Part shown: one piece after another, positions 45,701 through 55,584 of the stretch
Numbering within the stretch: position 1 is the stretch's first letter
Layout: the number at the start of each line of letters is the position of its first letter
Source of the DNA: Dromiciops gliroides
Lineage: Eukaryota; Chordata; Mammalia; Microbiotheria; Microbiotheriidae
Direction of reading: 5' to 3'
Length of the DNA stretch: 64,000 nucleotides
Assembly: GCF_019393635.1 (NCBI RefSeq)
Contig: NC_057866.1
Coordinates: 558,001 to 622,000, forward strand
The notes under the pieces: generated by a model
What the model was told of the DNA's origin: nothing
The model's database searches: none
The model's input: only the letters and a program-made list of their open reading frames with translations
Translations under genes and position numbers: made by a program

Positions 45701-45765
45701 AACACATGAGGAAACACAAGAAGCCGTTGGAGCCTGAGGAGGAGCCGCACGATGTGGAAAACTGA
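30792..45765 (+). CDS. PHRF1: PHD and RING finger domain-containing protein 1, 17 coding exons, 1697 aa
   Basis: Coding exons: 30792-30876, 31173-31253, 31649-31887, 31974-32057, 32326-32447, 33855-33967, 34277-34452, 35033-35162, 35495-35622, 36092-36279, 37131-37250, 40959-41113, 41515-44307, 44714-44865, 45046-45303, 45394-45522, 45625-45765. All phases agree. An acidic N-terminus is followed by a RING (about 103-144, CPICLNAF... CTHYFCLDC... CPVD), a PHD finger (about 183-231, [20 protein letters not shown]), a basic linker, a huge exon 13 with RS/SR runs (about residues 1030-1260), and a C-terminal SRI domain (about 1609-1690, [20 protein letters not shown]) that in relatives binds the phosphorylated RNA polymerase II tail. 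Human PHRF1 (1649 aa, from memory) is an E3 ligase reported to act on TGIF and to read H3K36 methylation in DNA repair. The intron after 35162 uses a GC donor. Confidence 0.97.
33285..33400 (-). mobile_element. Degenerate MIR in a PHRF1 intron
   Basis: Antisense MIR text: aggcagctaaggg, aaggacttgtccaggttcat, gaggcaggaattgaactcag. A further scrap lies at 34540-34620. Confidence 0.5.
37251..40958 (+). other. PHRF1: PHRF1 intron before coding exon 12, 3.7 kb
   Basis: Holds an antisense L2 3' end at about 37395-37640 (cacctactgtgtgccgggca, gtccctgctcccaaggagct), a SINE at 37935-38093, an antisense MIR at 38660-38795, and an antisense L2 scrap at 40450-40555. No extra exon was identified. Confidence 0.65.
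37935..38093 (+). mobile_element. tRNA-derived marsupial SINE with target-site duplication
   Basis: Short-form SINE with an A-rich tail, in the sense orientation of PHRF1. Flanked by AAATGATAGGCC (37923-37934) and AAATGACAGGCC (38094-38105), one difference in 12. Confidence 0.87.
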
Positions 45766-46786
45766 GGCTGCAGGCCATACATGCACAGGCGCACGCCCCA
45801 CAGCAGCCAGCAGTACCTGAAAAGTACTGATGGAACCTTTGGTCACCACGTCAGAGGGGACAGCTTTTTTATATATATATACATATACATATATATATAT
45901 ATATATATATACATACATACAGTCACTATATATTCTATAGACGCTGTTTTCATTGTGTTCTAATTTATCGAAACATGGATTGTCTCTAGAAACCTCTGAA
46001 TCGATTTCATACTTGAATTGTGCAGCCTGGAGCCAGTCCACTTGGAGCGGAGACCGCCCCGCAGGAAGGGCTGGCTCGCCAGCCACCCCTGTTGCCTGCT
46101 CCCTTCTGTAGGACTTGTCTTCTGATTCCAGTTACGTTTCTGTTGGTGAATGCGGGGGGAAAAGCGCTGGTGCAGGGGGCCGGCCGGCCTTTCCCCGGCT
46201 CCTCCAAGAGCACCATGCTAATGTCTGTTAAGAACATTTTGTATTTTTTGAGTAGAGTTTGGTGGCTTTAAAGCATTTGAATTGTTCTGTCTTCCTTCTT
46301 GCTGAGGTGGGGGCCATGGGGCCTGGGCAGCAGGCTCAAGCAGGGACCCTCTCCTGAGCAGCGTCTGGCCCTCCAGGAGGCAGTGGCTACCCAGGCCTGA
46401 GCCCCTACCTCCAAACCATTAACGGCAGAGCCCCTCTGGCCGCAGCCAAGGATGGTGGGAAATCGGGAGCCAGAAGAGGGTAGAGAGACATCTTTGAACA
46501 AACGGGAGCCCTTCCCCACGGTACAGAAACGAGTGTGCAGGTGGTTTGAGGAGTGCAGAGATTGGAAGGGGAGGTGGGGGCGGGGCCTCCCAAGACCGAG
46601 GGGCTTCGGGTCCTGGGGGCAGAGGAGGAAGACACAGCTCAGCCTGTAGGAGCCCCTCCTGTGGAGCAGCCAGGCCTAGCCTCAGAGCTGGCCAGAGCAC
46701 TGGCTGCACGGAGCAGAGGAGACAGACAGGAGATGGGGGGACACATCACAATTGGAGAAGTCAAAAGGCAAAACCGAAGCAGGTTT
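45766..46786. other. PHRF1 3' UTR and convergent PHRF1/IRF7 junction
   Basis: Includes an alternating TA/CATA run at 45868-45921 and AT-richer 3' UTR to about 46290 (gttaagaacattttgtattttttgag, ggctttaaagcatttgaatt). I see no canonical AATAAA for PHRF1, so it probably uses a variant signal. From 46.3 to 46.78 kb the sequence is unique, between two transcripts that meet tail-to-tail. Confidence 0.6.
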
Positions 46787-46792
46787 TTTATT
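46787..46792 (-). terminator. IRF7: IRF7 polyadenylation signal
   Basis: AATAAA on the minus strand (ggcaaaataaaaaacctgc), about 140 nt after the IRF7 stop. Confidence 0.8.
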
Positions 46793-46933
46793 TTGCCACA
46801 AGAGATAGGAAGCCGCCACTGGCTTTTTGCTAAGAAGTGAGGCAGCCAGCTGTGTGCTTGAACAGGAGAGAGCAGTGCCAAGGACTGACCCATTCGAGAG
46901 ACCAGTCAGGCCCTGGATAGATTGTTCACAAAT

Positions 46934-49900
46934 CTAGGCCGGGTATTCTGTCTCCATGAGGAAGTTTTCCAAGACTTCATAGAGGCTGAGGCTGTTGGAG
47001 ACCTGCAGGCTGAGGCCACCACTGTCCAGGGAGGAGATACCCTCCTGCCGTTGGACAGCCTCATGGCAGAGCTGGCAGATCCTGGGTACTACCTGGGGGT
47101 GGAAGGGGAGGGGAGATGTGGAGAGGAGCTGCAGGAGCCAGTGTCTACCAGGGGCACTGGGGCAGGCACTCCTTGCTCCCAGCTAGGTGCCTCCCAAGTC
47201 ATGGCCCCCGAGGGTGGGGTTCTGAGTGGCCCAGCTGCTCCTGGACCCTCACCTTCACCAGGATGAGGTTCCTCTCCATGGGCCTCCTGGAAAGAGTCTG
47301 TCCAAAGCCCAGGTAGATGGTATAGTCGGGAGAGGTGCGTCTCCTCTGATCCCTGTACTCGGCCAGCTCTAGAAGAAAGAGACTTTGAGACAGGACGGCC
47401 CTGCCTGCAGGCCCAGGGGGAGGCTGGGGACCTGGCCCTGGGGCAGGCGGGGGGAAAGCAGGGGCCCTGGGCACTGACCCTGGCGGAAGACAGAGAAGTC
47501 AAAGATGGGCGTGGGCTCGTTCCGGGGGAGCAGGCGGGGTTGGGCCGGAGCCGAGGAGGCCCCCAGGACACTGCTCAGCTCCCAGTACACTTTGCATTTC
47601 CCCATTCTCTTGGCCCAAAGGTTCTGCTCCCAAAGCTGCAGCTGCAGCCCGGGCCCCATATGCTGCATCAGCTGTTCAGTGTAGTGCACTTGCTTCTGGT
47701 CCGCCAGCTTCAGGGCTGCCGGGCTGGGGAAGACCACGAGCGGGGGGTCCTGGGACTCCCCCAACGCTGAGCCAGGGCTGTTGGCCGTGAGGAGGCAGCA
47801 GGTCTGGGCCACAGCCACCTGCCTCACTACCCGCCCCTTGTAGAGGATTGTCACGTCCAAGCCAGTAGGGAGGGAGCCTGGGGGGGGCAGAGACTCAAGT
47901 GAGATGGATCTGTGCCCCCAGCGGGGGGCCCCCCCCCTCCCCGGCCCAAATCCAGACCCTTGACTTACTGCTCGGGGGCAGCGGGGGGGCAGCACAGGAG
48001 GCTCCGGCCTCACTGACACAGGGAGCAGGCTCTTCCCCTGGGAGGCAGGACTGCTGGCCCAGGTCTCCTAGTTGGGGTGGAGGGAGCAGGAGGAGAGGTT
48101 AGGGCAAGCTGACTGTGGCCTTCCCTGATCCCCCCCAGTGCCTCCCACACCCCCAGGCCTCTTGGCTTTTACTCACTTGGGGCTCTGAGAGCTGGCAGCG
48201 GCCCTGGTTGGGCCTCCCAGGGTTCCCTGGGGATGGGCTCTGTCCACTGGGAGTACAGGCCCTCGGGCTTTCTCCAGAACTCCTCCTGGTCAAAGTCTGG
48301 GGGGGGGGGGAGGTGGGCAGGGGTGATGTCAGGTGACCTCCCCGCCTTCCCCTCTGTCCATTCATTCCTCAGCCTCTAGAGGGTCCTCTAGATGTTCTGC
48401 CCTGAGTGGGTCTCTGGCTCCCTGTCCTGAGTGGGTGCATCTGAGTCTCTGTCCTGAGTGGGTCAGTCTGGGTCTCTGTCCTGAGTGCGTCCGTCTGGGT
48501 CTGTCATGTTTCGTTTCTGCTTTCATGGGTTCAACCATCCTGAGTCATCACACTGATGATTCCCACGCCCATCTCTGGCAAGGTCTCTGTTGCCAGTTCC
48601 CTTCTCAGGAGTCAGAAGGCCTGAGTTCAAATCCTACCTCTGACTCTTAACCAGCTGAGATACTGTAAACAAGCCCTTCCTTCCTCCTCAGACCTCAGGG
48701 TCACAGCATCCCATGAGTCCCGTAGGGCCCCCTGTCCCCAGCTCAGGCCCTCATCCCCTCTCCCAGACCAAATCCATGCACTCTTCCCTTTTCTCACAGA
48801 TGTGATGCTGTCACCCCTACTCAATGAGCCAGGGACTGGTGTCTGGATCCCCACTCAGCTTTAGCTTAAGCACCATCTTCCTACAGAGCCACCCTGCTGA
48901 GCGTCAGCAGATGGCCACCTTGGCTCCCAGGGGCTGCCCTGCACCATGACCTCCCAGAGGGCAGGGGCAGCTCTGCCCCCTCCTCCCCTTGCCCCCTGCT
49001 CCTCCCCTCATAGGCAGGACCTCACCCTGGAAATACTCAGAGGCCTCTGCCAGGCCGGCCAGCTCACTCTGCTCCAGGGCCAGCTGGAGGAGGTCAGCAC
49101 TGGGGACGTCTGGGATCAAAGAGAACAACAGCTCAGGGACCAGGGCCAGGACTTGGCTGCCTTAGTCCCACCCCACCTGCATTGGCCCTAGCCCCTCACC
49201 AGCAGCCTGTCCATCCAGAGAGAGGACCTGGAACCCTGCCTGCACCTGGAAGGAGACATCGTCAGCTGTGAAGTGGCTCTGGGGTGGGGGTGGGGGGCGC
49301 AGGAGAGAGATCAGGGACCAGGACACTGCCTAGAAAGAGCTGGGCACCCTTCCTCTTGGCTTCGAGTGCCTCCTCAGGCCTCTAGGATCCCTCCCCACAC
49401 TCTTGGCAGGGATGGGGAAGGGATTGGAAGGGGGTCTTCAGTCTCCACTTCTCCCGCAAACCTGTGTCATTGTTGCATCGTGCAGGGCTCCGAAGTGACC
49501 GATGCCTGTCGGTTGCTCCTCCCCAGTGCCCCTGTCGACTTCTGGAGAGGGTGATAGTGTTGGGTGAGCAACTGACCCCTGCATGAGCCAGGCCCCCTCC
49601 TGGAATGATCCCACACTCCGCCTGGCCTTCAAGGCTCTGCTGGGGGCCCCTGCCTACCTGCCACTGCCCTGGGCCGGGGCTGGCTGAGCGTGAACACCTT
49701 GTGGGGGTCGTGCTCATCCCAGGACCTGTCCTCTACCAATGTGAACAGTTGGGTGCTCTTCAAGGCACATCGGAAGTTGGTCTTCCAGTGGCTTCGCTCT
49801 GAGGCCTCCGGGGGCTGGGGGTTACTGCCATCAGGGTCAGGACACCACCGACCTCGTGCAATGGCCCAGGCCTACCAGGACAAAGGGCGGCAACCATGAG

Positions 49901-50160
49901 CAAGAGCAGCCCAGCGTCCTGGGCACAGGCCCTGCCCTCAGCCCTTAGAGGCCCACCTTGAAGATGCTTGAGTCGTCCTCACTGATGTCCTTCCGGGACA
50001 GGTGTTTCCAGGGTACCCGGAAACAGGTGTGACTGGCATCCAGCCAGCCCAGCCCCTGATAGCGGCCACTGCTGACTTCCCCCAGAAGCCATTCGCCAAA
50101 GGGTACTCGCCGAGACCCCCTGCATGGATGGGCATTGCAGTCCCCGGTCAGAGTGGCCAT
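46934..50160 (-). CDS. IRF7: Interferon regulatory factor 7, 10 coding exons, 517 aa
   Basis: Coding exons: 50160-49957, 49871-49658, 49541-49462, 49278-49200, 49109-49026, 48296-48177, 48067-47969, 47877-47479, 47368-47253, 47092-46934. Phases sum to 518 codons. Residues 1-139 are the IRF DNA-binding domain with its tryptophans ([43 protein letters not shown]). A short Pro-rich linker follows. About residues 294-465 are the IRF-association domain ([60 protein letters not shown]). The C-terminus carries the virus-activated region ([18 protein letters not shown]). IRF7 is the master activator of type I interferon genes after TLR7/9 or RIG-I signalling. The start chosen has context CCCATGG and corresponds to the human start region; an in-frame ATG 22 codons upstream (50226) is less likely. 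Human length is 503. Confidence 0.96.
48401..48500. repeat. Minisatellite of about 27-bp units in an IRF7 intron
   Basis: About four units of gtcctgagtgggtcnntctgggtctct with small differences. An adjacent MIR scrap lies at 48605-48660 (aggcctgagttcaaatccta). Confidence 0.75.
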
Positions 50161-51060
50161 GGGACCAGCTGGAGGGGGAGCCAGGGGCTGAGGATCTAAG
50201 CAACGGAGCCTCTCACCTCCTGGCATCCAAAGCCATTGTTCAGAATGTGGTCTGGGACGAAGGGGAGAAGCAAGGGAGCTCTGGCTTGGTCACAGGTGTT
50301 ATTCCAGGTTCAAACTGTTGCTCCAGGTTAGCCATGACAAGGAGATGAGAAGTCAGTGTGACTGAAGAGGCCCAGAGAGGAGAGGCTTAGCCCAAGGTCC
50401 CCCCCAGGGAGGGGCAGCACCAGCACCATAAGGCTTGGACGGCTCTTGGGTGAGTCAGGTCCCACCCAGCCTTGGTGTTCTCTCTTCTGTCCTCTGCCCT
50501 GGTCAGACCTTGCTCATCTGAGTTCTGGGCATGACAGTTTAAGACGGTCATTGATAAGGTGCAGAGTCCAGAGGAGGCCAAGCCTGACAAGGAAAGGCCT
50601 GGAGTCCAGCCTGGAGCAGAGAAAGCTCAGGGGGCATGATGGTGTTCTTGAGAGGAAGAGAGGTTGGCGAGCTGCCTCGGGAGGGCACCTGTGTTATCTG
50701 TGTGTTGTGGGCACACGCTTCACATGCGGCATGTGGTCAGGGCTATCTCACCACAAAGCACAGACTGTGTGGAAGTATTAGGGCTCTAGACAAGAATATC
50801 TCTTCAAAGGAGGAAACCAAGGCAGTCCAGAGAGGGGAAGGGATTTGCCCCAGGTCACACAGCCATCCAGGTAGCAGCGGGGACCAAACTGCCTTCCTGC
50901 CCCCTCTCCCAACCCCCCCCCTCCCACACACACACACACTGCAGCTCATGTATCAGTCAGGATCCCAAACAGAAAGTGAAACCACAGTCCCTGGCTTCAG
51001 CCAAGGGCTGGCTCAGTGAGGAAGGAAGGCCCTGGCCAGTCACCTCTGGGCCCACCCCGC
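50161..51060 (-). promoter_or_regulatory. IRF7: IRF7 promoter region
   Basis: Upstream of the IRF7 start. An exact ISRE, GAAAGTGAAACC, lies at 50972-50983. A donor-like GGAG|GTGAGAGG (near 50213) and acceptor-like ccctccag just before the ATG suggest a noncoding exon, but the gap is under 50 nt and may be chance. An antisense MIR lies at 50805-50895. IRF7 transcription is known to be raised by ISGF3 through an ISRE. Confidence 0.55.
50972..50983 (+). promoter_or_regulatory. Candidate ISRE (GAAAGTGAAACC)
   Basis: Matches the ISRE/IRF core GAAANNGAAAC exactly and lies 0.8 kb upstream of the IRF7 ATG. Orientation does not matter for such sites. Confidence 0.55.
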
Positions 51061-51099
51061 AGGCCCCAAAACCTTACCTGCCAGTCTTCAGGGGGGGTC

Positions 51100-51415
51100 T
51101 CTCTTGCTCCTCTCTCTCTGCCCCTCCCCATCCTCTTCTTTCCCATGGGCCCCAGATCCGGTCTCTCTTTCCCTCCTCACCCCCTTCCCACCTTCTGTCT
51201 CTCAGTGCCTCCCACCCCACACACCTTTCAAGTCTTTCTGTCCCTGGGTCAGTCAGTCTCTGTTTCTGTCCCTCCCTCCTTTTCTCCCTCTATCTCCCTT
51301 TCTCCTTCGATCTCCTTCCCTCCTTTCCCCTGTGTCTCTGTCTCCCTTTCTCTCTCTGCTCTGGTCGGTCTGTCTGTTTCTTCCCTTCCTCCTCCCTTTG
51401 CCCCCCCAGTCTGAG
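51100..51415. repeat. Pyrimidine-rich tract
   Basis: Degenerate tctccctctctctg text on the + strand between IRF7 and CDHR5. Open frames here are low-complexity artefacts. Confidence 0.8.
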
Positions 51416-52203
51416 TACCTGGAGCCACAGTGAGTCTCGTAGAAGACTAGCCACTCTCTAGCCTTTACCGGGCTCCCTTGGGGCGGTGCTTAGCCTTCCT
51501 CACCAGCTCCAGTGCCCTCCTCCCTGCCTAGCCCTGCCAAGAAGGAGGAAGTGCCCCAGGGCATGAGAAACCTCTTTGTTCGGGCCTCCTGGAAGTCACA
51601 TGGTCCAAAGATGGATGGGAGGGAGAGGCCTAGAGTGGGAGTGGAGGGGGAGAGAAACTGTCCCTGTCTGCCCCTCCCACCCTCCCTCTCCCATCCAGAG
51701 AGCTGAGAGTGAACCACAGCCCCAACATCAACTCCCTAAGTGGCCTTGGCCAAGGCCCCCCCTCTCCTTGGGCTTCAGTTTGCGAATCTAGGAGGTCAGT
51801 GCCCTTGGCCTCAGTGGCCTCTTCCATCCCCCCCCACCCCCGCTCCTGTTGGGGGGGGGGGGCGGCATCCCAGGGCCAACGTGTGACAGAGAAGCCTGCC
51901 ACATCACCTCACCTCCTGTCTTTCCTTCAGACTTCCCCGTCCCCATACCCCAGACAAGCCGCGGGGGACTCACTCACCCACCTCCCACTCTCCTGCTCCC
52001 TAGTGCCTCTCCCCCAAGGGGCAGCCCTCATCTCCCCAGCTTTTCTGGATCCTCTCATTGGACAGAGTTGGAAGCTTGGGATCTCTCCCAAGGCCATGGG
52101 AGGGACTCGGTACCAGGCCAGGCCAGGGTGTGAAGCCTTGTCCTCAGACTCCCTGCCCCCGGCACTTAGTTGAGCAATCACTTAACAGGCCTTTATTAAG
52201 AGT
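51416..52203. other. IRF7-CDHR5 spacer, unique part
   Basis: No gene or mobile element recognised. Some G and C homopolymer runs (for example near 51850). Confidence 0.5.
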
Positions 52204-52207
52204 CTAG

Positions 52208-52371
52208 GGGCAGCTAGGTGGCACAGTGGATAGAGCACGGGCTCTGGAGTCAGGAGTACCTGAGTTCAAATCTGGCCTCAGACACTTAACACTTATTAGC
52301 TGTGTGACCCTGGGCAAGTCACTTAACCCCAATTGCTTCACAAAAAAAAAAAAAGAAGAAGAAGAAGAAAG
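52208..52371 (+). mobile_element. tRNA-derived marsupial SINE
   Basis: Complete short-form SINE with head ggggcagctaggtggcacag and an A-rich tail ending in (GAA)n. No clear target-site duplication is left. Confidence 0.88.
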
Positions 52372-52734
52372 GGTGCTCCCTGAAGGCAGGCACTGGCTCT
52401 GGCTTCTTCTAGCCTCATTCCTCCTCCATGTCTGGCACATGGGCACTTCTGTGGTGCTTATCGGCTGAGGAGAGATAACAAGTGATCCCATGGGCCTGGC
52501 CCAGTGCCAGATGCGGCAATGTTTGGCGTCTCCGGTGTAAATGGCCTTCCCACATAGGGGAGAGGGAGGGCCCTTGGTTATGGGTGATCAATGGAAGGGG
52601 TTTTCTGAAGACCAGGGAGACACGGGATGTTAGATAAGCTAGTTCCGGGGAGGCAGGGGCCGGACAAGAGAGGCAGAGGAGGAGTGCCAACCGTAGCAAG
52701 GATGCTGGCAGGTCTGTCATTTCTTCTTCTGCTC

Positions 52735-53100
52735 ATTTTGCAGGGGAAGAAACTGAGGCAAACAGGGTGAAGTGACTTGCCCAGGGTCCCACCGTGGCCA
52801 GAGGTCATCCCGACTTGGGCCTGGTGCTCTATGTACTGCCCCATCCAGCTGCCCTGCACGGAGGTTTGCAGAGCACTTTGCAAATATGATCACCCTGGGA
52901 GACAGGCACTGTTATCCCATTTTACAGTGGAACAAACTGAGGCAGAGCTCAGTGACTTGTCCAGAGTCACACAGCTAGTAAGTATCTGAGGCTGGATTTG
53001 AACATGGGTCTTCCTGACTCAGGGCCTGGACAGATGGCATAGCATAGATTTCTAGTAGGTTGGTCAGTTAACAAGCATTTATTATTAAGCGCTTACTGCT
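52735..53100 (-). mobile_element. Two antisense MIR-type copies and an L2 scrap
   Basis: The first is at 52735-52860 (aagaaactgaggcaaacagg, gtgacttgcccagggtccc). The second is at 52865-53035 (cattttacagtggaacaaac, gactttgtccagagtcac-like text, gatttgaacatgggtcttcc). A short arm (acaagcatttattattaagc) follows to 53100. Confidence 0.65.
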
Positions 53101-53840
53101 GGCCCCAACCCCCTCTGCTGATTCTCAGGTGTACAGCTGTCTTCCTCATCTTGTGAGAGTGAGCCCCTAACCCCGGGGTCAGGGAAGGTCCCCAGACCCC
53201 CTCTCTCTGACTGTGCTGCATCTTCTCAGACTCTGCCCCTTACCTAGGCCACCTCCAGCTGCCCCTAGCCCCTAGCTCATCAGTACCAAGCAGCCCAGTG
53301 CTCAGAGCCCCAGGGGAGCTGACTGGGGCCCCGCCCATGGCCTGCCCCCCACCCTTGTTCCCCCCAAAAGAGGAACAGAGAGGGGTAGCCTGGCTTTCTC
53401 AGAATCACTTCCTTCCCTCGACAGTCTGGGGAAGAAAACATGCCCTGGGATTCTGTGGGGCTGGGGGGAGCAGACCATGATGGGGGGGCTCCCCCCAGCT
53501 CAGGGCCTGCAGGCTGGGCTCCCACGATTGCATGATTCAGGCTAGGTTTGCCAGAGGGGGAGAGGGGTGCTGCTGTTGGGGCAAGGGGGCAGACCTAGGG
53601 CTGGACCAGACCAGGCTACACCAAGTCCAAGCTGACCACAGGGAGCCAGTCTGCAGGTAGGCATGTGAGAGAGAGGCTGCCCATTTGGGACAGGGTTGAG
53701 GGGCCTGAGATGGGGCAACCCTCCAGGGATTGGAGCAAGTGCCCTGCGTGCTGGGTGGGGTGGAGTGGGGGATGGGAGGAAGCAACCCTGGGAAGAGGAT
53801 GTGGCCCCTGGATTTCTAGGAAGTTACCCCTGATGGCCGA

Positions 53841-53852
53841 GAAACTGAAACC
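53841..53852 (+). promoter_or_regulatory. Second candidate ISRE (GAAACTGAAACC)
   Basis: An exact ISRE core about 75 nt beyond the CDHR5 poly(A) signal and 3.7 kb upstream of the IRF7 ATG. It could serve IRF7 as a distal element, or be chance. Confidence 0.35.
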
Positions 53853-53924
53853 CAGCTGGGGCTGGTAGCCCCCCTGGTCCACCCCCTGCAGGCCAGGACT
53901 CAGAGGCACCATCAGCTCAGCACA

Positions 53925-53930
53925 TTTAAT
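53925..53930 (-). terminator. CDHR5: CDHR5 polyadenylation signal (ATTAAA)
   Basis: ATTAAA on the minus strand, about 150 nt past the CDHR5 stop. It is the common variant signal. Confidence 0.65.
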
Positions 53931-54078
53931 GGGGGAGGGGCAGAGACCCACAGAGTCAGTAATGACCAGAGCCAGGCTCATGAACAGTCACAAGGGGCAC
54001 AGGGCTTCGTCATCCCCCTCCCCCCACACCCCCAGTCTGGGGGAGACCCCGAGACCTCAGGTGGGACTCGGCCCTTTG

Positions 54079-55516
54079 CTAGGGTGGGCTGTCGGCCTCA
54101 GGGGCTGCTTTGTCCTCTGCTGGTGTCAGTGGTGCCTCCATTTCCCTGTCTCGGGTCTCATTCTCTTCCACATTGCTCTGGTCAACCTTGGGCTCTTCGG
54201 GGGGCTCCTTGGGGGGCTCCTTGGGGGGCTCCATGGGCTCCACCATGGGCTCCACCATGGGCCCCATGGGGGGCTCCTCGGGCTCCACCGCAGGCTCCTT
54301 GGGGGGCTCCTCGGGCTCCTCCACAGGCTCCTTGGGGGGCTCCTCGGGCTCCACCGCAGGCTCCTTGGGGGGCCCCTCGGGCTCCTCTTTGTGCACCACC
54401 ACAGGCTCCAGCACTTCAAGCACCACGGAGAGCGGCCGGGGCGGAGCGGTTGTGAGGAGCACCTCTGGCTCTTCAGACACCACCAGGACAAACTCGGACT
54501 CTTCTGGAGCCGCGTCCAGGTCCTCCTCGGGTACGTCAGGCACCACCACGGGCTCCTCAAGCACTGGGCTGTTGATGACCACCACGTCCACCTGGGCACC
54601 GATGTCCTCCCCAAACCACACAGCTTTGTACCCACCATCCTCTGACTTGCGCTCCTTGGTCAGGATGGATCTCACAGGTCCCTCTCTACTGGTCCCCCTG
54701 CTCCCCTCGCCCTTGGCTTCCTCCTTCTCCTCCTCCTCGGCCTCTCTGACTGCAGGGCTGGGCATCTTGACCTCAGGCGTCTGTGGGGCTGAGCCATTGC
54801 TAGGCCTCCCTGGGGGGTCATCCTTGGGGGACTGAGGCAAGGGCTCTGGCTCCGGGCTAGGGCTGGGGAAAGGAACCCAATTGGATGACTCCTGGGCTTG
54901 GAAAGTTTTGTTATCATAACCTGAATCATTCAGGTCATTCTGTGGAAAGAGAGATGGAAGTAGTGAGGGAGACTCCTGATCCTAGACCCCTCCAGATCTC
55001 CCCCCCTTCCCCCTACCTCCCCCTGAGCTCAGCCTCCAAAACCTCCAACACGCTCACCTTCTCCACATCTCCTTCCTTATAAGCTCTGTCAGCACCTAGG
55101 GTTTCTTTTTCTGTCTGCCTCATGCATTTCTGTCCCTGCCTGTTATCGTTTATCTGTTTCATTTATTTCTCTTTAATATATAGGGTCCAGTACATAGATA
55201 GTGCTCTAGGCCTGGAGTGAGGAAGACCTGAGTTCAAATCCTGACTAAGATACTTCCTAGCTGTGGGCCCCTGGGCCAGTGACTTCCCCTCTGCCTGCCT
55301 GTTTCCCCCATCTGTAAAATGGGGACAATAATAGTGCCTCTCCCCCAGGGTTGCCGTGGGAAGCTTTTTTCTTGTTTGTTTCTCCTTTCTCACTTGACTC
55401 TGTTTATATGCCTTGCATCTCTGTGTCCCCTTGCAGAGACACTTCTTGCCTGTCTCTAGATCTCTGTCTCTGGGCCTCATCTCTCCTCTTTCCCTCTGTC
55501 TCTGTCTCTGTCTCTG

Positions 55517-55584
<68 letters not shown>

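Noticed and set aside
54110-54835. Ser/Gly/Thr-rich 241-codon + strand frame
   Set aside because: It is the antisense of CDHR5 exon 15 and its tandem repeats; the minus strand has phase, splice sites and human similarity.
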